Origin: Streptomyces chartreusis
GTDB lineage: Bacteria > Actinomycetota > Actinomycetes > Streptomycetales > Streptomycetaceae
Direction: 5' to 3'
Assembly (NCBI RefSeq): GCF_008704715.1
Contig: NZ_CP023689.1
Span: 806,001-870,000, forward strand
Length of the DNA: 64,000 bases
The notes beneath the pieces are model-generated. The model saw nothing but the letters and a program-made list of their open reading frames with translations, searched no databases and was not told the origin of the DNA. Made by a program: the position numbers and the translations under genes. Shown here piece after piece: positions 18,621 to 27,340 of the stretch (the first letter of the stretch is position 1; each line of letters begins with the position of its first letter).

Positions 18621-19190
18621 TCATTTCACGCCGGCGGCGTCCAGCAGCGTGGCCGCCGTCGCGACGGTCAGCCCGTCCAGCGTCTCGACCCGGGCCCCGG
18701 AACGTGCGCTGGCCCCGTCGAAGACCAGCATCAGCTGGCGGGCGAGCAGCTCGGCGTCGCGGGCGCCGCCGTCCTCGGCGTGGGTGCGGAAGTAGCCCTT
18801 CATCCAGCCCTTCGCCTCGCGGGCGACCGCGCTCGCGGGGTGCTGCGGATCCTTCAGCTCGACCAGCGCGGCAAGGAAGGGGCAGCCCTGGTAGGCGGGC
18901 TCGGCGGACGCCTTCTCCAGCCGCTCGAAGACGTTCAGGATCCGCTCGCGCGGGGTGGCGGCGTCCTCGACGTCCGGCGCCAGCTGGGACTCGTACTCCG
19001 GCATCCGCCGGGCCAGGCTGGCCGCGAGGACCTCGTCCTTGCTCGCGAAGAGCTGGTACATGGACCGCTTCGAGACACCGGCCGTCCGGCACAGCGCCTC
19101 GACGCCGATGGAGACGCCGTCCCGGTAGAACAGCTCGGCCGCCGCGTCGAGCAGCCGGTCCCTGGTGGACGCCTTGTCTGTAGTGGCCAT
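18621..19190 (-). CDS. TetR-family transcriptional repressor
   Basis: 189 residues. The N-terminal helix-turn-helix is clear: TRDRLLDAAAELFYRDG then VEALCRTAGVSKRSMYQLF. The C-terminal ligand domain has a TetR_C form with GCPFLAALVEL. A palindrome ACCGATCGGT sits 34 bp upstream of the start, and the same site occurs twice in front of the SDR gene at 21599-22300. This argues for autoregulation plus control of that SDR. Inducer unknown. Confidence 0.9.
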   Translation of the reverse strand: MATTDKASTRDRLLDAAAELFYRDGVSIGVEALCRTAGVSKRSMYQLFASKDEVLAASLARRMPEYESQLAPDVEDAATPRERILNVFERLEKASAEPAYQGCPFLAALVELKDPQHPASAVAREAKGWMKGYFRTHAEDGGARDAELLARQLMLVFDGASARSGARVETLDGLTVATAATLLDAAGVK

Positions 19191-19223
19191 ACCGGCGAGG
19201 TTACCTCTCCGGAGGTGAAGAGG

Positions 19224-19237
19224 AAACCGATCGGTCT
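19224..19237. promoter_or_regulatory. TetR operator, own gene
   Basis: AAACCGATCGGTCT, containing the perfect palindrome ACCGATCGGT, between the TetR start (19190) and the divergent MoxR gene. Nearly identical to the two sites at 22340-22385. Confidence 0.7.
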
Positions 19238-19385
19238 ACCTCCTTCCGGTACCCCGAATCCCCGTGGCATCATCGCTGAACAAGCGCTTAGATATGTGCT
19301 CGGTCCGGCCTGTCCGCCATGACGGTCCTGACCGGACCCGGCAGTCCTGACCGTTCTGACCGTCGCCGCCGAGCTGGAGGCCCCG

Positions 19386-20243
19386 TTGTTCACATCCGTC
19401 GACGACGTCTCCGCGCGCCTGGCCGAGACCGGCTATCTCGCCTCGCCCGCGGTCGCCACGACCGTCTTCCTCGCCGACCGTCTCGGCAAGCCGCTCCTGG
19501 TGGAGGGCCCGGCCGGAGTCGGCAAGACGGAACTCGCCAAGGCCGTCGCCCAGGTGGCGCAGGCACAGCTGGTACGGCTCCAGTGCTACGAGGGGGTCGA
19601 CGAGTCCCGGGCGCTGTACGAGTGGAACCACGCCAAGCAGCTGCTGCGCATCAGCGCCGGTCGCGACGAGACGTGGGACGAGACCCGCACGGACATCTTC
19701 AGCGAGGAGTTCCTGCTCACCCGGCCACTGCTCACGGCCATCCGGGGCGAGGACCCCAAGGTGCTGCTGATCGACGAGACCGACAAGGCCGACGTCGAGG
19801 TGGAGGGCCTGCTCCTGGAGGTGCTCAGCGACTTCCAGGTCACGGTCCCCGAACTCGGCACCATCACGGCGACCCGCCGCCCCTTCGTCGTGCTCACCTC
19901 CAACGCGAGCCGGGAGCTGTCCGAGGCGCTGCGCCGCCGCTGCCTCTTCCTGCACATCGGCTTCCCGGACGAGGAGTTGGAGCGCCGGATCGTACGGCTG
20001 AAGGTGCCGGGCCTCGACGAGGCGCTGGCCCGCTCGGTGGTGCGGGTCGTGGGCGCTCTGCGCGCGATGGACCTGCGCAAGGTGCCGTCCGTCGCCGAGA
20101 CCATCGACTGGGCGCGCACCCTGCTCGCGCTCGGCGCCGACTCGCTGGACGTGACGGTCGTACAGGCCACCCTCGGCGTTCTGCTCAAGCATCAGGACGA
20201 CGTCCTCAAGGCGACCGCGAAGCTCGACCTGGACGCCCTGTGA
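19386..20243 (+). CDS. MoxR-family AAA ATPase
   Basis: 285-residue AAA+ ATPase of the MoxR group, which acts as a chaperone for maturing metalloenzymes or complexes with a VWA partner. Walker A is VEGPAGVGKTEL and Walker B KVLLIDETDKAD; the sensor region has TSNASRELSEALRRRCLF. The start is TTG at 19386 with GGAGG five bases upstream. The VWA gene overlaps its stop, the standard MoxR-VWA arrangement. The client protein is not evident from the neighbours. Confidence 0.9.
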   Translation: MFTSVDDVSARLAETGYLASPAVATTVFLADRLGKPLLVEGPAGVGKTELAKAVAQVAQAQLVRLQCYEGVDESRALYEWNHAKQLLRISAGRDETWDETRTDIFSEEFLLTRPLLTAIRGEDPKVLLIDETDKADVEVEGLLLEVLSDFQVTVPELGTITATRRPFVVLTSNASRELSEALRRRCLFLHIGFPDEELERRIVRLKVPGLDEALARSVVRVVGALRAMDLRKVPSVAETIDWARTLLALGADSLDVTVVQATLGVLLKHQDDVLKATAKLDLDAL

Positions 20244-21598
20244 CCACGCCGACGGGCGTCGCGGAGCGGCTGACGTCCCTGGTCGGCGCGTTGCGCGCGC
20301 ACGGCATCCGGATCGGCACCGGCGAGACGGTGGACGCGGCGCAGGCCATCGAGGCGCTCGGCCTCGCGGACCGTGAGCTGCTGCGCGAGGGGCTGGCGGC
20401 GACGCTGCTGCACGGCACCGGGCAACGGCCGGTGTTCGACCCGGTCTTCGACCTGTACTTCCCGCGCGGCGTCGGCGGCCCGGACCGGAAGGCCGCGGGA
20501 CGGGACGACCTGCGGGACCGGCTGGCGGCGGCGTTGGCGGCCGACGACCGGGCGTTGATGGGCCGTCTCGCGGTGGAGACCGTGGACGGGTTCGGTGGCT
20601 ACGGCTCCTCTCCGGAGTCGGACGGCTGGTCGTCGTACCAGGCGCTGGAGCGGCTGCGCCCGCAGACGCTGCTGGCCCGGGTCCGCGACGACGTCCGTGG
20701 GCGGGGCGCGAGTTCGGGGTTCGCGGACCGGCTGCTGGAGGACGAGATCCGGCGGCGCATCGAGACCTTCCGCCGGCTGGTGGCCGCGGAGGCGCGGCGC
20801 CGGGTCGCCGAGCGGCGCGGGCGCGACGACATCGCCCGGCGCGCCGTGGCCCCGACCGCCGACCGGGTCGACTTCCTGTTCGCCGGGAAGGCCCAACTGG
20901 CCGAGCTGCGCAGGGCCGTTCAGCCGCTGGCCCGCAAGCTCGCAACCCGGCTCGCGGCACGTCGCCGTCGCGCCGCGCGAGGCACGATCGACCTGCGCCG
21001 CACCCTGCGCGGATCGCTGTCGACGGGCGGGGTGCCGATGAAGCCGGTGCTGCGCAGACGGCGACCGGCCCGCCCCGAACTGGTGCTGCTGTGCGATGTG
21101 TCGGGGTCGGTCTCCGGGTTCTCGGACTTCACGATGCTGCTGGTGCAGGCGCTGCACGACCAGTTCAGCAAGGTGCGCGTGTTCGCGTTCGTCAACCGGA
21201 TCGACGAGGTGACCGGGTTGCTGGAGCGCGGCACCGCCGACCCGGAGGGGCTCGGCAACCGGATCGAGGCGGAGGCCACGCTCACGGGCTATCACGGCAG
21301 CAGCGACTACGGCATGGCGCTGGGCGAGTTCGCCGAGCGCTACGGCGACGCGGTCGGCCCGCGCACGACGGTGTTCGTCCTCGGTGACGCCCGCACCAAC
21401 ATGAGCGACCCGAACCTGCCGGCCGTACGGGAGATCGCCGGACAGGCGCGTCGCGTGTACTGGCTGAACCCGGAGCAGCGCTCCAGCTGGGGCACCGGCG
21501 ACTCCGCCGCGCCCTCCTACGCCGAGCTGGTCGAGATGCACGAGTGCCGCACCGCCCGGCAGCTCAGCGCGCTGGTGGAGAGGCTGCTGCCGGTCTAG
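20240..21598 (+). CDS. VWA domain protein, CoxE-like
   Basis: 452 residues. The C-terminal von Willebrand A domain has an intact metal-ion-dependent adhesion motif (CDVSGSVSGFSDF) and later VFVLGDARTN. The N-terminal ~250 residues are Arg-rich and helical, as in CoxE/YehP-type partners of MoxR ATPases. GTG start overlapping the MoxR stop (GTGA). The stop directly abuts the convergent SDR stop with no spacer. Confidence 0.88.
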   Translation: MTTPTGVAERLTSLVGALRAHGIRIGTGETVDAAQAIEALGLADRELLREGLAATLLHGTGQRPVFDPVFDLYFPRGVGGPDRKAAGRDDLRDRLAAALAADDRALMGRLAVETVDGFGGYGSSPESDGWSSYQALERLRPQTLLARVRDDVRGRGASSGFADRLLEDEIRRRIETFRRLVAAEARRRVAERRGRDDIARRAVAPTADRVDFLFAGKAQLAELRRAVQPLARKLATRLAARRRRAARGTIDLRRTLRGSLSTGGVPMKPVLRRRRPARPELVLLCDVSGSVSGFSDFTMLLVQALHDQFSKVRVFAFVNRIDEVTGLLERGTADPEGLGNRIEAEATLTGYHGSSDYGMALGEFAERYGDAVGPRTTVFVLGDARTNMSDPNLPAVREIAGQARRVYWLNPEQRSSWGTGDSAAPSYAELVEMHECRTARQLSALVERLLPV

Positions 21599-22300
21599 TC
21601 AGGCGGCGAGCTGCGGGTAGAGGGCGGCCGGATCGGCCGACAGTCCCGCCTTCACCTGCCGGGTGACGTCGTCCGCGAGGACCTCGTAGGCGCCCGAGGC
21701 GATCCCGTCGAGGGCCTGTGCGGCAACGCTCTCGGCCGTGGACTTGGGCGCGTCGACATGGGCGGCCAGGTCGGTGTCGACGTAGCCGACGTGCAGGCCG
21801 GTGACTTCGATGCCGCGCGGCTTCAGGTCCAGGCGCAGCGAGTTGGTCTGCGACCAGAAGGCGGCCTTGGAGGCGCTGTAGGAGCCGGCGAGGCCGATCC
21901 ACGACAGCACGGAGTGGACGTTGAGGATGTGGCCGCCGCCGTTGCGCTCGATGACGGGGACGAAGGCCCTGGTGACCAGGAGCGGTCCGTAGAAGTTGGT
22001 CTCGAACTCGCGCCGGACGTCGTCGACCGGCGAGTCGAGGAAGTTCGCGTTCACCGAGGCACCCGCGTTGTTGATCAGCAGCGTGACGTCCTGGGCCTGC
22101 TCGGCGGCGGCCGCGACGGACGCCGGGTCGGTCACCTCCAGGGCCAGCGGCACGGCGTCGGGGTGGGTGACGGTGTGCGGGTCGCGGGCGGTGGCGTACA
22201 CCTTCTTCGCGCCCCGCTCGTACAGGGCGGCGACCAGGGCGCGGCCGATGCCGCGGCTGCCGCCGGTGACCAGGGCCACGGAACCTTCGATGGTGGTCAT
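21599..22300 (-). CDS. Short-chain dehydrogenase/reductase
   Basis: 233-residue classical SDR: VTGGSRGIGRAL for cofactor binding, NNAGAS, and the catalytic YSASK. Substrate unknown. Two copies of the palindrome AAACCGATCGGTTT lie in its promoter region, the same site found before the TetR gene at 18621-19190, so expression is probably repressed by that TetR. Convergent with, and touching, the VWA gene. Confidence 0.88.
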   Translation of the reverse strand: MTTIEGSVALVTGGSRGIGRALVAALYERGAKKVYATARDPHTVTHPDAVPLALEVTDPASVAAAAEQAQDVTLLINNAGASVNANFLDSPVDDVRREFETNFYGPLLVTRAFVPVIERNGGGHILNVHSVLSWIGLAGSYSASKAAFWSQTNSLRLDLKPRGIEVTGLHVGYVDTDLAAHVDAPKSTAESVAAQALDGIASGAYEVLADDVTRQVKAGLSADPAALYPQLAA

Positions 22301-22339
22301 GGGGGTCTCCTCGTAATGCTCAGCGCTTGTCCAGAGATC

Positions 22340-22385
22340 GGAAACCGATCGGTTTCCGACACCAGAAGCGTAAACCGATCGGTTT
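22340..22385. promoter_or_regulatory. Two TetR operators before the SDR gene
   Basis: GGAAACCGATCGGTTTCC (22340-22357), a perfect 18-bp palindrome, and AAACCGATCGGTTT (22372-22385), another perfect copy 30 bp away. They lie in the divergent gap between the SDR (start 22300) and the quinone-reductase-like gene (start 22491) and could control either or both. Confidence 0.75.
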
Positions 22386-22490
22386 CCTCAGGGCAAGGGG
22401 AGGGCCGGACCCCGGAGAAAATCAGGGTCCGCCCCCGATGGTCGGGACGGTCCGGCCTCCATACGCTCGGCAGGAGCGGAGGGGGATCCC

Positions 22491-23468
22491 ATGAAGGCAG
22501 TGATTCAGGATCGGTACGGCTCGGCGGACGTCCTGGAGTTCCGGGACGTCGACCGGCCGGTGCCGACGGCGGACGAGGTCCTGGTGCGGGTGCACGCGGC
22601 CTCGGTCAACGCCTACGACTGGCACCTCATGCACGGCGACCCGGTGATCGGTCGCACCATGATGGGGTTCCGCAGGCCCAAGGCGCCGGTGCGGGGCAGG
22701 GACTTCGCGGGTGTGGTGGAGGAGGTGGGCTCCGGCGTCACCGGACTGAAGCCCGGCGACGAGGTGTACGGCGAGGCCGACGGCGCGTTCGCGGAGTACG
22801 TGTGCGCCCGGGCCGACAATGTGGGCCCGAAGCCGGCCAACCTCACCTTCGAGCAGGCGGCGGCGATTCCGCTGGCGGGCAACACCGCCCTGATCGGCCT
22901 GCGTGACGTCGCCCGGGTGCAGCCGGGGCAGACGCTGCTGGTGAACGGGGCCTCGGGCGGCGTGGGCACGTTCGCCGTGCAGCTCGGCAAGGCGTACGGC
23001 ACCGAGGTGACGGCCGTGTGCAGCACCCGCAACGTCGACATGGTGCGCTCACTGGGCGCCGACCGGATCATCGACTACACCCAGGAGGACTTCACCCGGG
23101 GCGAGGCGCGCTACGACGTGGTGCTGGACCTGGTCGGCAACCACTCGCTCGGGGAGTTCCGGCGTGTGCTGAACCCCGTCGGGACGCTCGTCCTGTCCGG
23201 CGGCGGGGTGTACGAGGGCGGCAGCGTCGTCGGACCGATGGGGCTGTTCATCAAGCGGCGGCTGGTGGCTCCGTTCGCACGGAACCACCGGCTGCTGGAG
23301 ATCGCCGCACGGCAGAGCAGGGCGAACCTCGAGGCGCTGCGGGAACTGGCCGAGTCCGGGAAGATCGCTCCGGTCGTCGAGCGGACGTATCCGCTGAGCG
23401 AGGCGGCCGAGGCCATCCGTTACCTGGAGGTGGAGCACGCGCGCGCCAAGGTCGTCGTCACCGTGTGA
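22491..23468 (+). CDS. NAD(P)H:quinone reductase-like alcohol dehydrogenase
   Basis: 325-residue medium-chain dehydrogenase of the zeta-crystallin/quinone oxidoreductase group. It has no structural-zinc cysteines. The cofactor motif is NGASGGVGTFAVQLGKAYG, followed by a YDVVLDLVG stretch. ATG at 22491 after GGAGGGGGAT. Divergent from the SDR at 21599, sharing the control region with the TetR sites. Physiological substrate unknown; such enzymes reduce quinones or enones. Confidence 0.88.
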   Translation: MKAVIQDRYGSADVLEFRDVDRPVPTADEVLVRVHAASVNAYDWHLMHGDPVIGRTMMGFRRPKAPVRGRDFAGVVEEVGSGVTGLKPGDEVYGEADGAFAEYVCARADNVGPKPANLTFEQAAAIPLAGNTALIGLRDVARVQPGQTLLVNGASGGVGTFAVQLGKAYGTEVTAVCSTRNVDMVRSLGADRIIDYTQEDFTRGEARYDVVLDLVGNHSLGEFRRVLNPVGTLVLSGGGVYEGGSVVGPMGLFIKRRLVAPFARNHRLLEIAARQSRANLEALRELAESGKIAPVVERTYPLSEAAEAIRYLEVEHARAKVVVTV

Positions 23469-23513
23469 TGTGCCGGCGCGGGGCCGACGGTCGACTCCCG
23501 TACGGATGGGCGG

Positions 23514-23870
23514 CTACTTCTTGGCGAACTCGCGCGCCGTCTGCCCCTGGAAGTCGTAGGTCACGACCTGCTCGTCGCCCACCACCCAGGCGTCGTGCCC
23601 GGGGGTGCAGACGAAGACGTCGCCGGGGCCGACGTCGGTCTCGGTGCCGTCGTCCATGCGGATGTGGAGGTGGCCCTGGAGGATGTAGCCGTTGTGGTGC
23701 ATCTGGCAGGTCTTGGTGCCCGCCAGCGGGGCCACGGACTCCGTCCAGCGCCAGCCGGGCTCGAAGGTCGCCACGGCGAAGTCGAGATCCGGCATATGGA
23801 CGGCTTCGAGGTGGCCGCGGGGGAAATCACGCCGCTCGTCGGGCTTGTCGAGCGTCTTCACTTCCAACAT
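23514..23870 (-). CDS. Small cupin-domain protein
   Basis: 118 residues forming a single beta-barrel cupin. The metal-site motif includes HHNGYILQGHLHIRMDDG and the second motif VGPGDVFVCTPGHDAWVVG. No catalytic assignment can be made. It is convergent with the quinone-reductase-like gene and 187 bp from the dehydratase gene; the 23871-24056 gap shows nothing further. Confidence 0.8.
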   Translation of the reverse strand: MLEVKTLDKPDERRDFPRGHLEAVHMPDLDFAVATFEPGWRWTESVAPLAGTKTCQMHHNGYILQGHLHIRMDDGTETDVGPGDVFVCTPGHDAWVVGDEQVVTYDFQGQTAREFAKK

Positions 23871-24056
23871 GACGCGCTCCCTTCCGGCCGTGGGTCACCG
23901 CGGCCGGTGCCGGTCTCCCCGGCGGCCCTGGACACCGCCGTCGGCGGCCGGCCTCCTACCCCTCAATCGTCCGCCTGTCCACTCGGGGCCGCCAACCGGG
24001 GGACGGCCGGTCGGCCGACCTGGGAATGCCCTCACGCCGACCCGGGGGGCGCCCCC

Positions 24057-25034
24057 TCAGACGCGGTCTCCGCAGAGCTCGGCGAAGCGTACGGCGTCGA
24101 CGTTCCCGCCGGAGACGATCACGCCGACCCGGCGCGCGGGCGCCCCCACCCGGCCGGTGAGCAGGGCGGCGAGCGGGCTGGCACCGCTCGGCTCCACGAC
24201 GATCTTCAGACGCTCGAAGGCGAACCGCATCGCGTCGCGGATCTCGTCGTCGGCGACCAGCGCGATCTCGTCGACGAGCCGCCGGTTCACGGAGAAGGTC
24301 AGCTCCCCGGGAATGTGCAGGGCCTGTCCGTCGGCGATGGTGTGCGGCACCGGGATGCTGACGCGCCGCCCCGCCTCCAGGGAGCGCTTGGTGTCGTCTC
24401 CGGCCTCCGGCTCCACACCGATCATCCGGATCTCCGGGTGCAGCCCCTTGGCGACGGTGGCGCTGCCGGCCATGAGCCCGCCCCCGCCGACCGGCGTCAG
24501 CAGGGCACCCAACTCCCCGACCTCCTCCAGGAGTTCAAGAGCGGCGGTGCCCTGTCCGGCCATCACGTGCGGATGCTCGTACGGCGGGATCAGGGCGAGG
24601 CCGCGCTCGGCGGCGAGGGCCTCGGCGATGGCGACCCGATCACCGGTGTAGCGGTCGTAGGTGACGATCTCGGCTCCGTAGCCCTCGGTGGCCGCGCGCT
24701 TCGACGGCGGGGCGTCCTCGGGCATGACGATGACCGCCGTGGTGCCGAGTTCCCGGGCGGCCAGGGCGACGGCCTGGGCGTGGTTGCCGGACGAGTAGGC
24801 GGCGATGCCACGGCCGAGCTGCTCGGGCGTCAGCCGGGAGGCCGCGTTGTAGGCGCCGCGGAACTTGAAGGCGCCGACCCGCTGGAAGTTCTCGCACTTG
24901 AGGAAGACCTCGGCGCCGACGAGTTCGTCGAGCGTGCGCGAGCGCAGCACGGGGGTGCGGTGGGCGACGCCCTTGAGCCGCTCGGCGGCATCACGGACGT
25001 CGTCGAGGGTGACCGGCGGGGTTGTGGTCGTCAC
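24057..25034 (-). CDS. Threonine/serine dehydratase, PLP-dependent
   Basis: 325-residue fold-type II PLP enzyme. The cofactor lysine is in FKFRGAYNAAS, the asparagine loop in SSGNHAQAV and the phosphate-binding glycine loop in PVGGGGLMAGSA. It lacks a C-terminal ACT domain, so it is of the catabolic dehydratase or serine racemase type (2-oxobutyrate or pyruvate plus ammonia from threonine or serine). GTG at 25034 chosen for the GGAGG six bases upstream; the open frame further upstream is repetitive non-coding sequence. A DauR-type regulator lies upstream in the same direction. Confidence 0.88.
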   Translation of the reverse strand: MTTTTPPVTLDDVRDAAERLKGVAHRTPVLRSRTLDELVGAEVFLKCENFQRVGAFKFRGAYNAASRLTPEQLGRGIAAYSSGNHAQAVALAARELGTTAVIVMPEDAPPSKRAATEGYGAEIVTYDRYTGDRVAIAEALAAERGLALIPPYEHPHVMAGQGTAALELLEEVGELGALLTPVGGGGLMAGSATVAKGLHPEIRMIGVEPEAGDDTKRSLEAGRRVSIPVPHTIADGQALHIPGELTFSVNRRLVDEIALVADDEIRDAMRFAFERLKIVVEPSGASPLAALLTGRVGAPARRVGVIVSGGNVDAVRFAELCGDRV

Positions 25035-25100
25035 GCGTGTCCTCCAGGGGTGTCTTGGTGATGGCGGCTCTGCCTGTTGCGGCCGCGCCCGACGCGGCGG

Positions 25101-25205
25101 GGTCGGAAGTGGCCGGGTCCGACGGGGCTGGGTCCGAAGTGGCCGGGTCCGAAGTGGCCGGGTCCGAAGTGGCCTGGTGCCACATGGCCGGCTCCGACGG
25201 GGCTG
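25101..25205. repeat. 15-bp imperfect tandem repeat, seven units
   Basis: Seven head-to-tail 15-bp units with consensus GGTCCGAAGTGGCCG (25101, 25116, 25131, 25146, 25161, 25176, 25191); units three and four are identical and unit five differs by one base. They fill the gap between the regulator and the dehydratase genes. No coding function is supported; copy-number variation between strains would be expected. Confidence 0.8.
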
Positions 25206-25236
25206 AGCAGGCCGGCCGTGGTCACGTCCGCCGCGG

Positions 25237-25896
25237 CTACTCCGCTCTCGCCTGCGACAGATAGCTGTACGCGGACGCCCGGGAGATCCCGAGCCGCCCC
25301 GCGACCTGCTCGATCGCACGCCGGACGGCGAACACGCCCCGCTCGTCGAGGCCGCGGAACAGCTCCAGGCGCTGGGTTCGGTCGAGTCCGGCCCAGCTGC
25401 CGTTCTGCCGGAGTTGATGGGCGTCGAGGATGGCGTCCACGACGGAGTCGATGTCGTTGCCGAAGGTGGTGACCGGCACCTCGGCCGGGGCGGCGGCGAT
25501 GCCGGCGAGGGCGCCGAGCAGGGCGTGGGCGTCGTTCACGGCGGTGACGTCGAGGTTCACGCAGAGGGCGCCGAACACCGTGCCCGTCGAGTCGCGCAGC
25601 ACCATCGTGGAGGCCTTGACCAGCTTGCCGCCGCGGGTCCGCGTGACGTAGTTCAGCTCGTCGCCCGCGCCCTCGCCGCGCGCGACGATCCGCATGCCGA
25701 TCTCGCTCATCGCACCGCCCACGGCCCGCCCGGTCACCGCACCGGCCACGGCGACCACGGACGTCTCCGGCCGCCGGTAGTCGTGCAGCACGACCTCGCA
25801 CATCGGCCCGAACGTCGCCGCGAGCCCGTCGGCGACCGGGCCCAGCGCGGCGACGATCGCGTCCCGCTCCGCCTCCAGTGCCTCATCGGCCGCCAT
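25237..25896 (-). CDS. DauR-type regulator (YheO-like PAS plus HTH)
   Basis: 219 residues. The N-terminal half resembles the YheO-like PAS domain (CEVVLHDYRRPETSVVAVAG, then VLRDSTGTVFGALCVNLD), and the C-terminus has the DauR helix-turn-helix (RRAIEQVAGRLGISRASAY). Relatives regulate amino-acid catabolism, which fits the dehydratase located downstream in the same direction. Transcription starts in the 25897-26083 gap, which has repeated GTCCA/AGACT words (around 25950-25990) but no clear palindrome for this protein. Confidence 0.85.
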   Translation of the reverse strand: MAADEALEAERDAIVAALGPVADGLAATFGPMCEVVLHDYRRPETSVVAVAGAVTGRAVGGAMSEIGMRIVARGEGAGDELNYVTRTRGGKLVKASTMVLRDSTGTVFGALCVNLDVTAVNDAHALLGALAGIAAAPAEVPVTTFGNDIDSVVDAILDAHQLRQNGSWAGLDRTQRLELFRGLDERGVFAVRRAIEQVAGRLGISRASAYSYLSQARAE

Positions 25897-26058
25897 CGCG
25901 CACTCCTCGCTCCGCCCGCACTCGGCACCGCATGCACCGAGCGACCGCCTCCTAGACTACACGTCCAGACTCTGTACTCACAGTCCAATTCGATTCCCGA
26001 CCCGCCGCACTCCGCACCCATCCCGTCCCACCCCGACCCGGATCTTGACGAGCGCCGA

Positions 26059-26076
26059 GATGTTACCGGTAACATC
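26059..26076. promoter_or_regulatory. LacI-type operator of the beta-galactosidase operon
   Basis: GATGTTACCGGTAACATC, a perfect 18-bp palindrome centred on CCGG, typical of LacI-family sites. TTGACG at 26045-26050 and a -10-like TAACAT at 26070-26075 overlap it, so binding would block RNA polymerase. The expected start point is within a few bases of the ATG at 26084 and no ribosome-binding site is seen, so the message may be leaderless. Confidence 0.75.
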
Positions 26077-26083
26077 ACACGCC

Positions 26084-27256
26084 ATGACGCTGACGTCGGC
26101 ACCTTCGCACCCGCGGGTCTTCAGTCCCGCCGCCGTGGTCGCCTCGTGCGTGGGCTTCGTGCTCATCGGCGCCCTCCAGGCCCTGTACGGCCCGGCGATC
26201 CCCGCCTTCCGCGAGGAGTTCGGCCTGTCGCCTTCCGCCGCCGGTCTCGGGCTGAGCGCGCACTTCGTCGGCGGGGTGGCCGGGGTGCTGCTCTTCGACC
26301 GCCTCTACGGCCGGGTCGGCAACCGGGGCATCCTCGGAGCCTCGTATCTGCTGATGGCGATCGGCGCGGCCGGCTTCGCGCTCGCGCCCGACTGGCCTGC
26401 CGCCCTGGCCATGTCCCTGCTGGCCGGGCTCGGCTTCGGCGGTATCGACTACGGCCTCAACCAGTTGTTCGCGGTCGGCTTCGGCCACCGTTCGACGGCC
26501 ATGCTCAACATCCTCAACGCCCATTTCGGCATCGGCGCGATCCTCGGTCCCGCGCTGATCGGAGCGGTGGGTGCCGAGCACTACCCGGCGGTGTTCCTCG
26601 GCTTCGCGCTGGCCAATCTGCCGCTGCTGCTGTGCCTTCGAGGCGTGGGCGACCGCGCACCGAAGTCGTCCGGGACAGCCGACGGGGCCGGCGGTCCGGT
26701 CCTCGCCCGCAGCCTCGGCTCCGTGCTCGCGGTGTTCGTGGCCCTGTACGTCATGCACGTCGGCATCGAGGCCGGTGTCGGCGGCTGGGAGCCGACCCAT
26801 CTTCAGACCGTCGGCTACTCGGCGGGGATCGCCGCGACCGCCACGTCCGTCTACTGGTTGATGATGACCGTGGGCCGCTTCCTGGTCGCGCCGATCGCGC
26901 TGCGGTTCTCGGCCGAGACCATCATCGCGGTCTCGTGCGCGGGCATGACGGTCTGTCTGCTGCTCGCCGCGGTGCCGGGCCTTGCGCCGTACGCCTATGC
27001 CGGTGTCGGTCTGTTCATCGCGCCGATCTTCCCGACCGGACTGCCGTGGCTCAACCGCGCCGCCCCGCGGGCGCGCAGGGCGGGAGCGGTGGTCATCGCG
27101 GCGTCGATGGTCGGCGGTGTGGTGGCGGGCCCGGCCCTCGGCAAGGCCATCGAGTGGTCCGGCATCCGCAGTGTCCCCCTCATCCTCGGCGCCGTCTCGG
27201 CGCTGTGTCTGACGGCGACCTTCTGGCTGATCCGCGCCACCGACCGGTCCCGCTGA
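26084..27256 (+). CDS. MFS transporter, probable beta-galactoside importer
   Basis: 390 residues from ATG at 26084 (MTLTSAPSHPR), about 12 membrane spans. The sugar-permease-like pattern includes FDRLYGRVGNRG after the second span and PTGLPWLNRAAPRARRAG in the second half. An ATG at 26045 in frame would place the operator inside the gene, so the later start is preferred. It heads an operon with two GH35 beta-galactosidases, which suggests uptake of galactosides or galacto-oligosaccharides; export is a less likely alternative. Confidence 0.82.
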   Translation: MTLTSAPSHPRVFSPAAVVASCVGFVLIGALQALYGPAIPAFREEFGLSPSAAGLGLSAHFVGGVAGVLLFDRLYGRVGNRGILGASYLLMAIGAAGFALAPDWPAALAMSLLAGLGFGGIDYGLNQLFAVGFGHRSTAMLNILNAHFGIGAILGPALIGAVGAEHYPAVFLGFALANLPLLLCLRGVGDRAPKSSGTADGAGGPVLARSLGSVLAVFVALYVMHVGIEAGVGGWEPTHLQTVGYSAGIAATATSVYWLMMTVGRFLVAPIALRFSAETIIAVSCAGMTVCLLLAAVPGLAPYAYAGVGLFIAPIFPTGLPWLNRAAPRARRAGAVVIAASMVGGVVAGPALGKAIEWSGIRSVPLILGAVSALCLTATFWLIRATDRSR

Positions 27257-27340
27257 TGCCCGAGCCGCGCGCCCGGCTCGGCCCCGGCCTCCGGCGCACC
27301 GCACATCCCCCGTACGTCCCCATCGAAGGGAACTTCCGCA

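Noticed and set aside
22404..22458. GGACC/GGTCC inverted repeats before the quinone-reductase-like gene as a riboswitch or attenuator
   Set aside because: Short, imperfect stems that are frequent by chance at this base composition; no conserved RNA architecture recognised.
25101..25205. Tandem repeat as a CRISPR array or coding repeat
   Set aside because: Units are contiguous without spacers and only 15 bp long; the frames across it are repetitive Asp-Pro-Ala-Thr or Arg-Pro strings without a start or homology.
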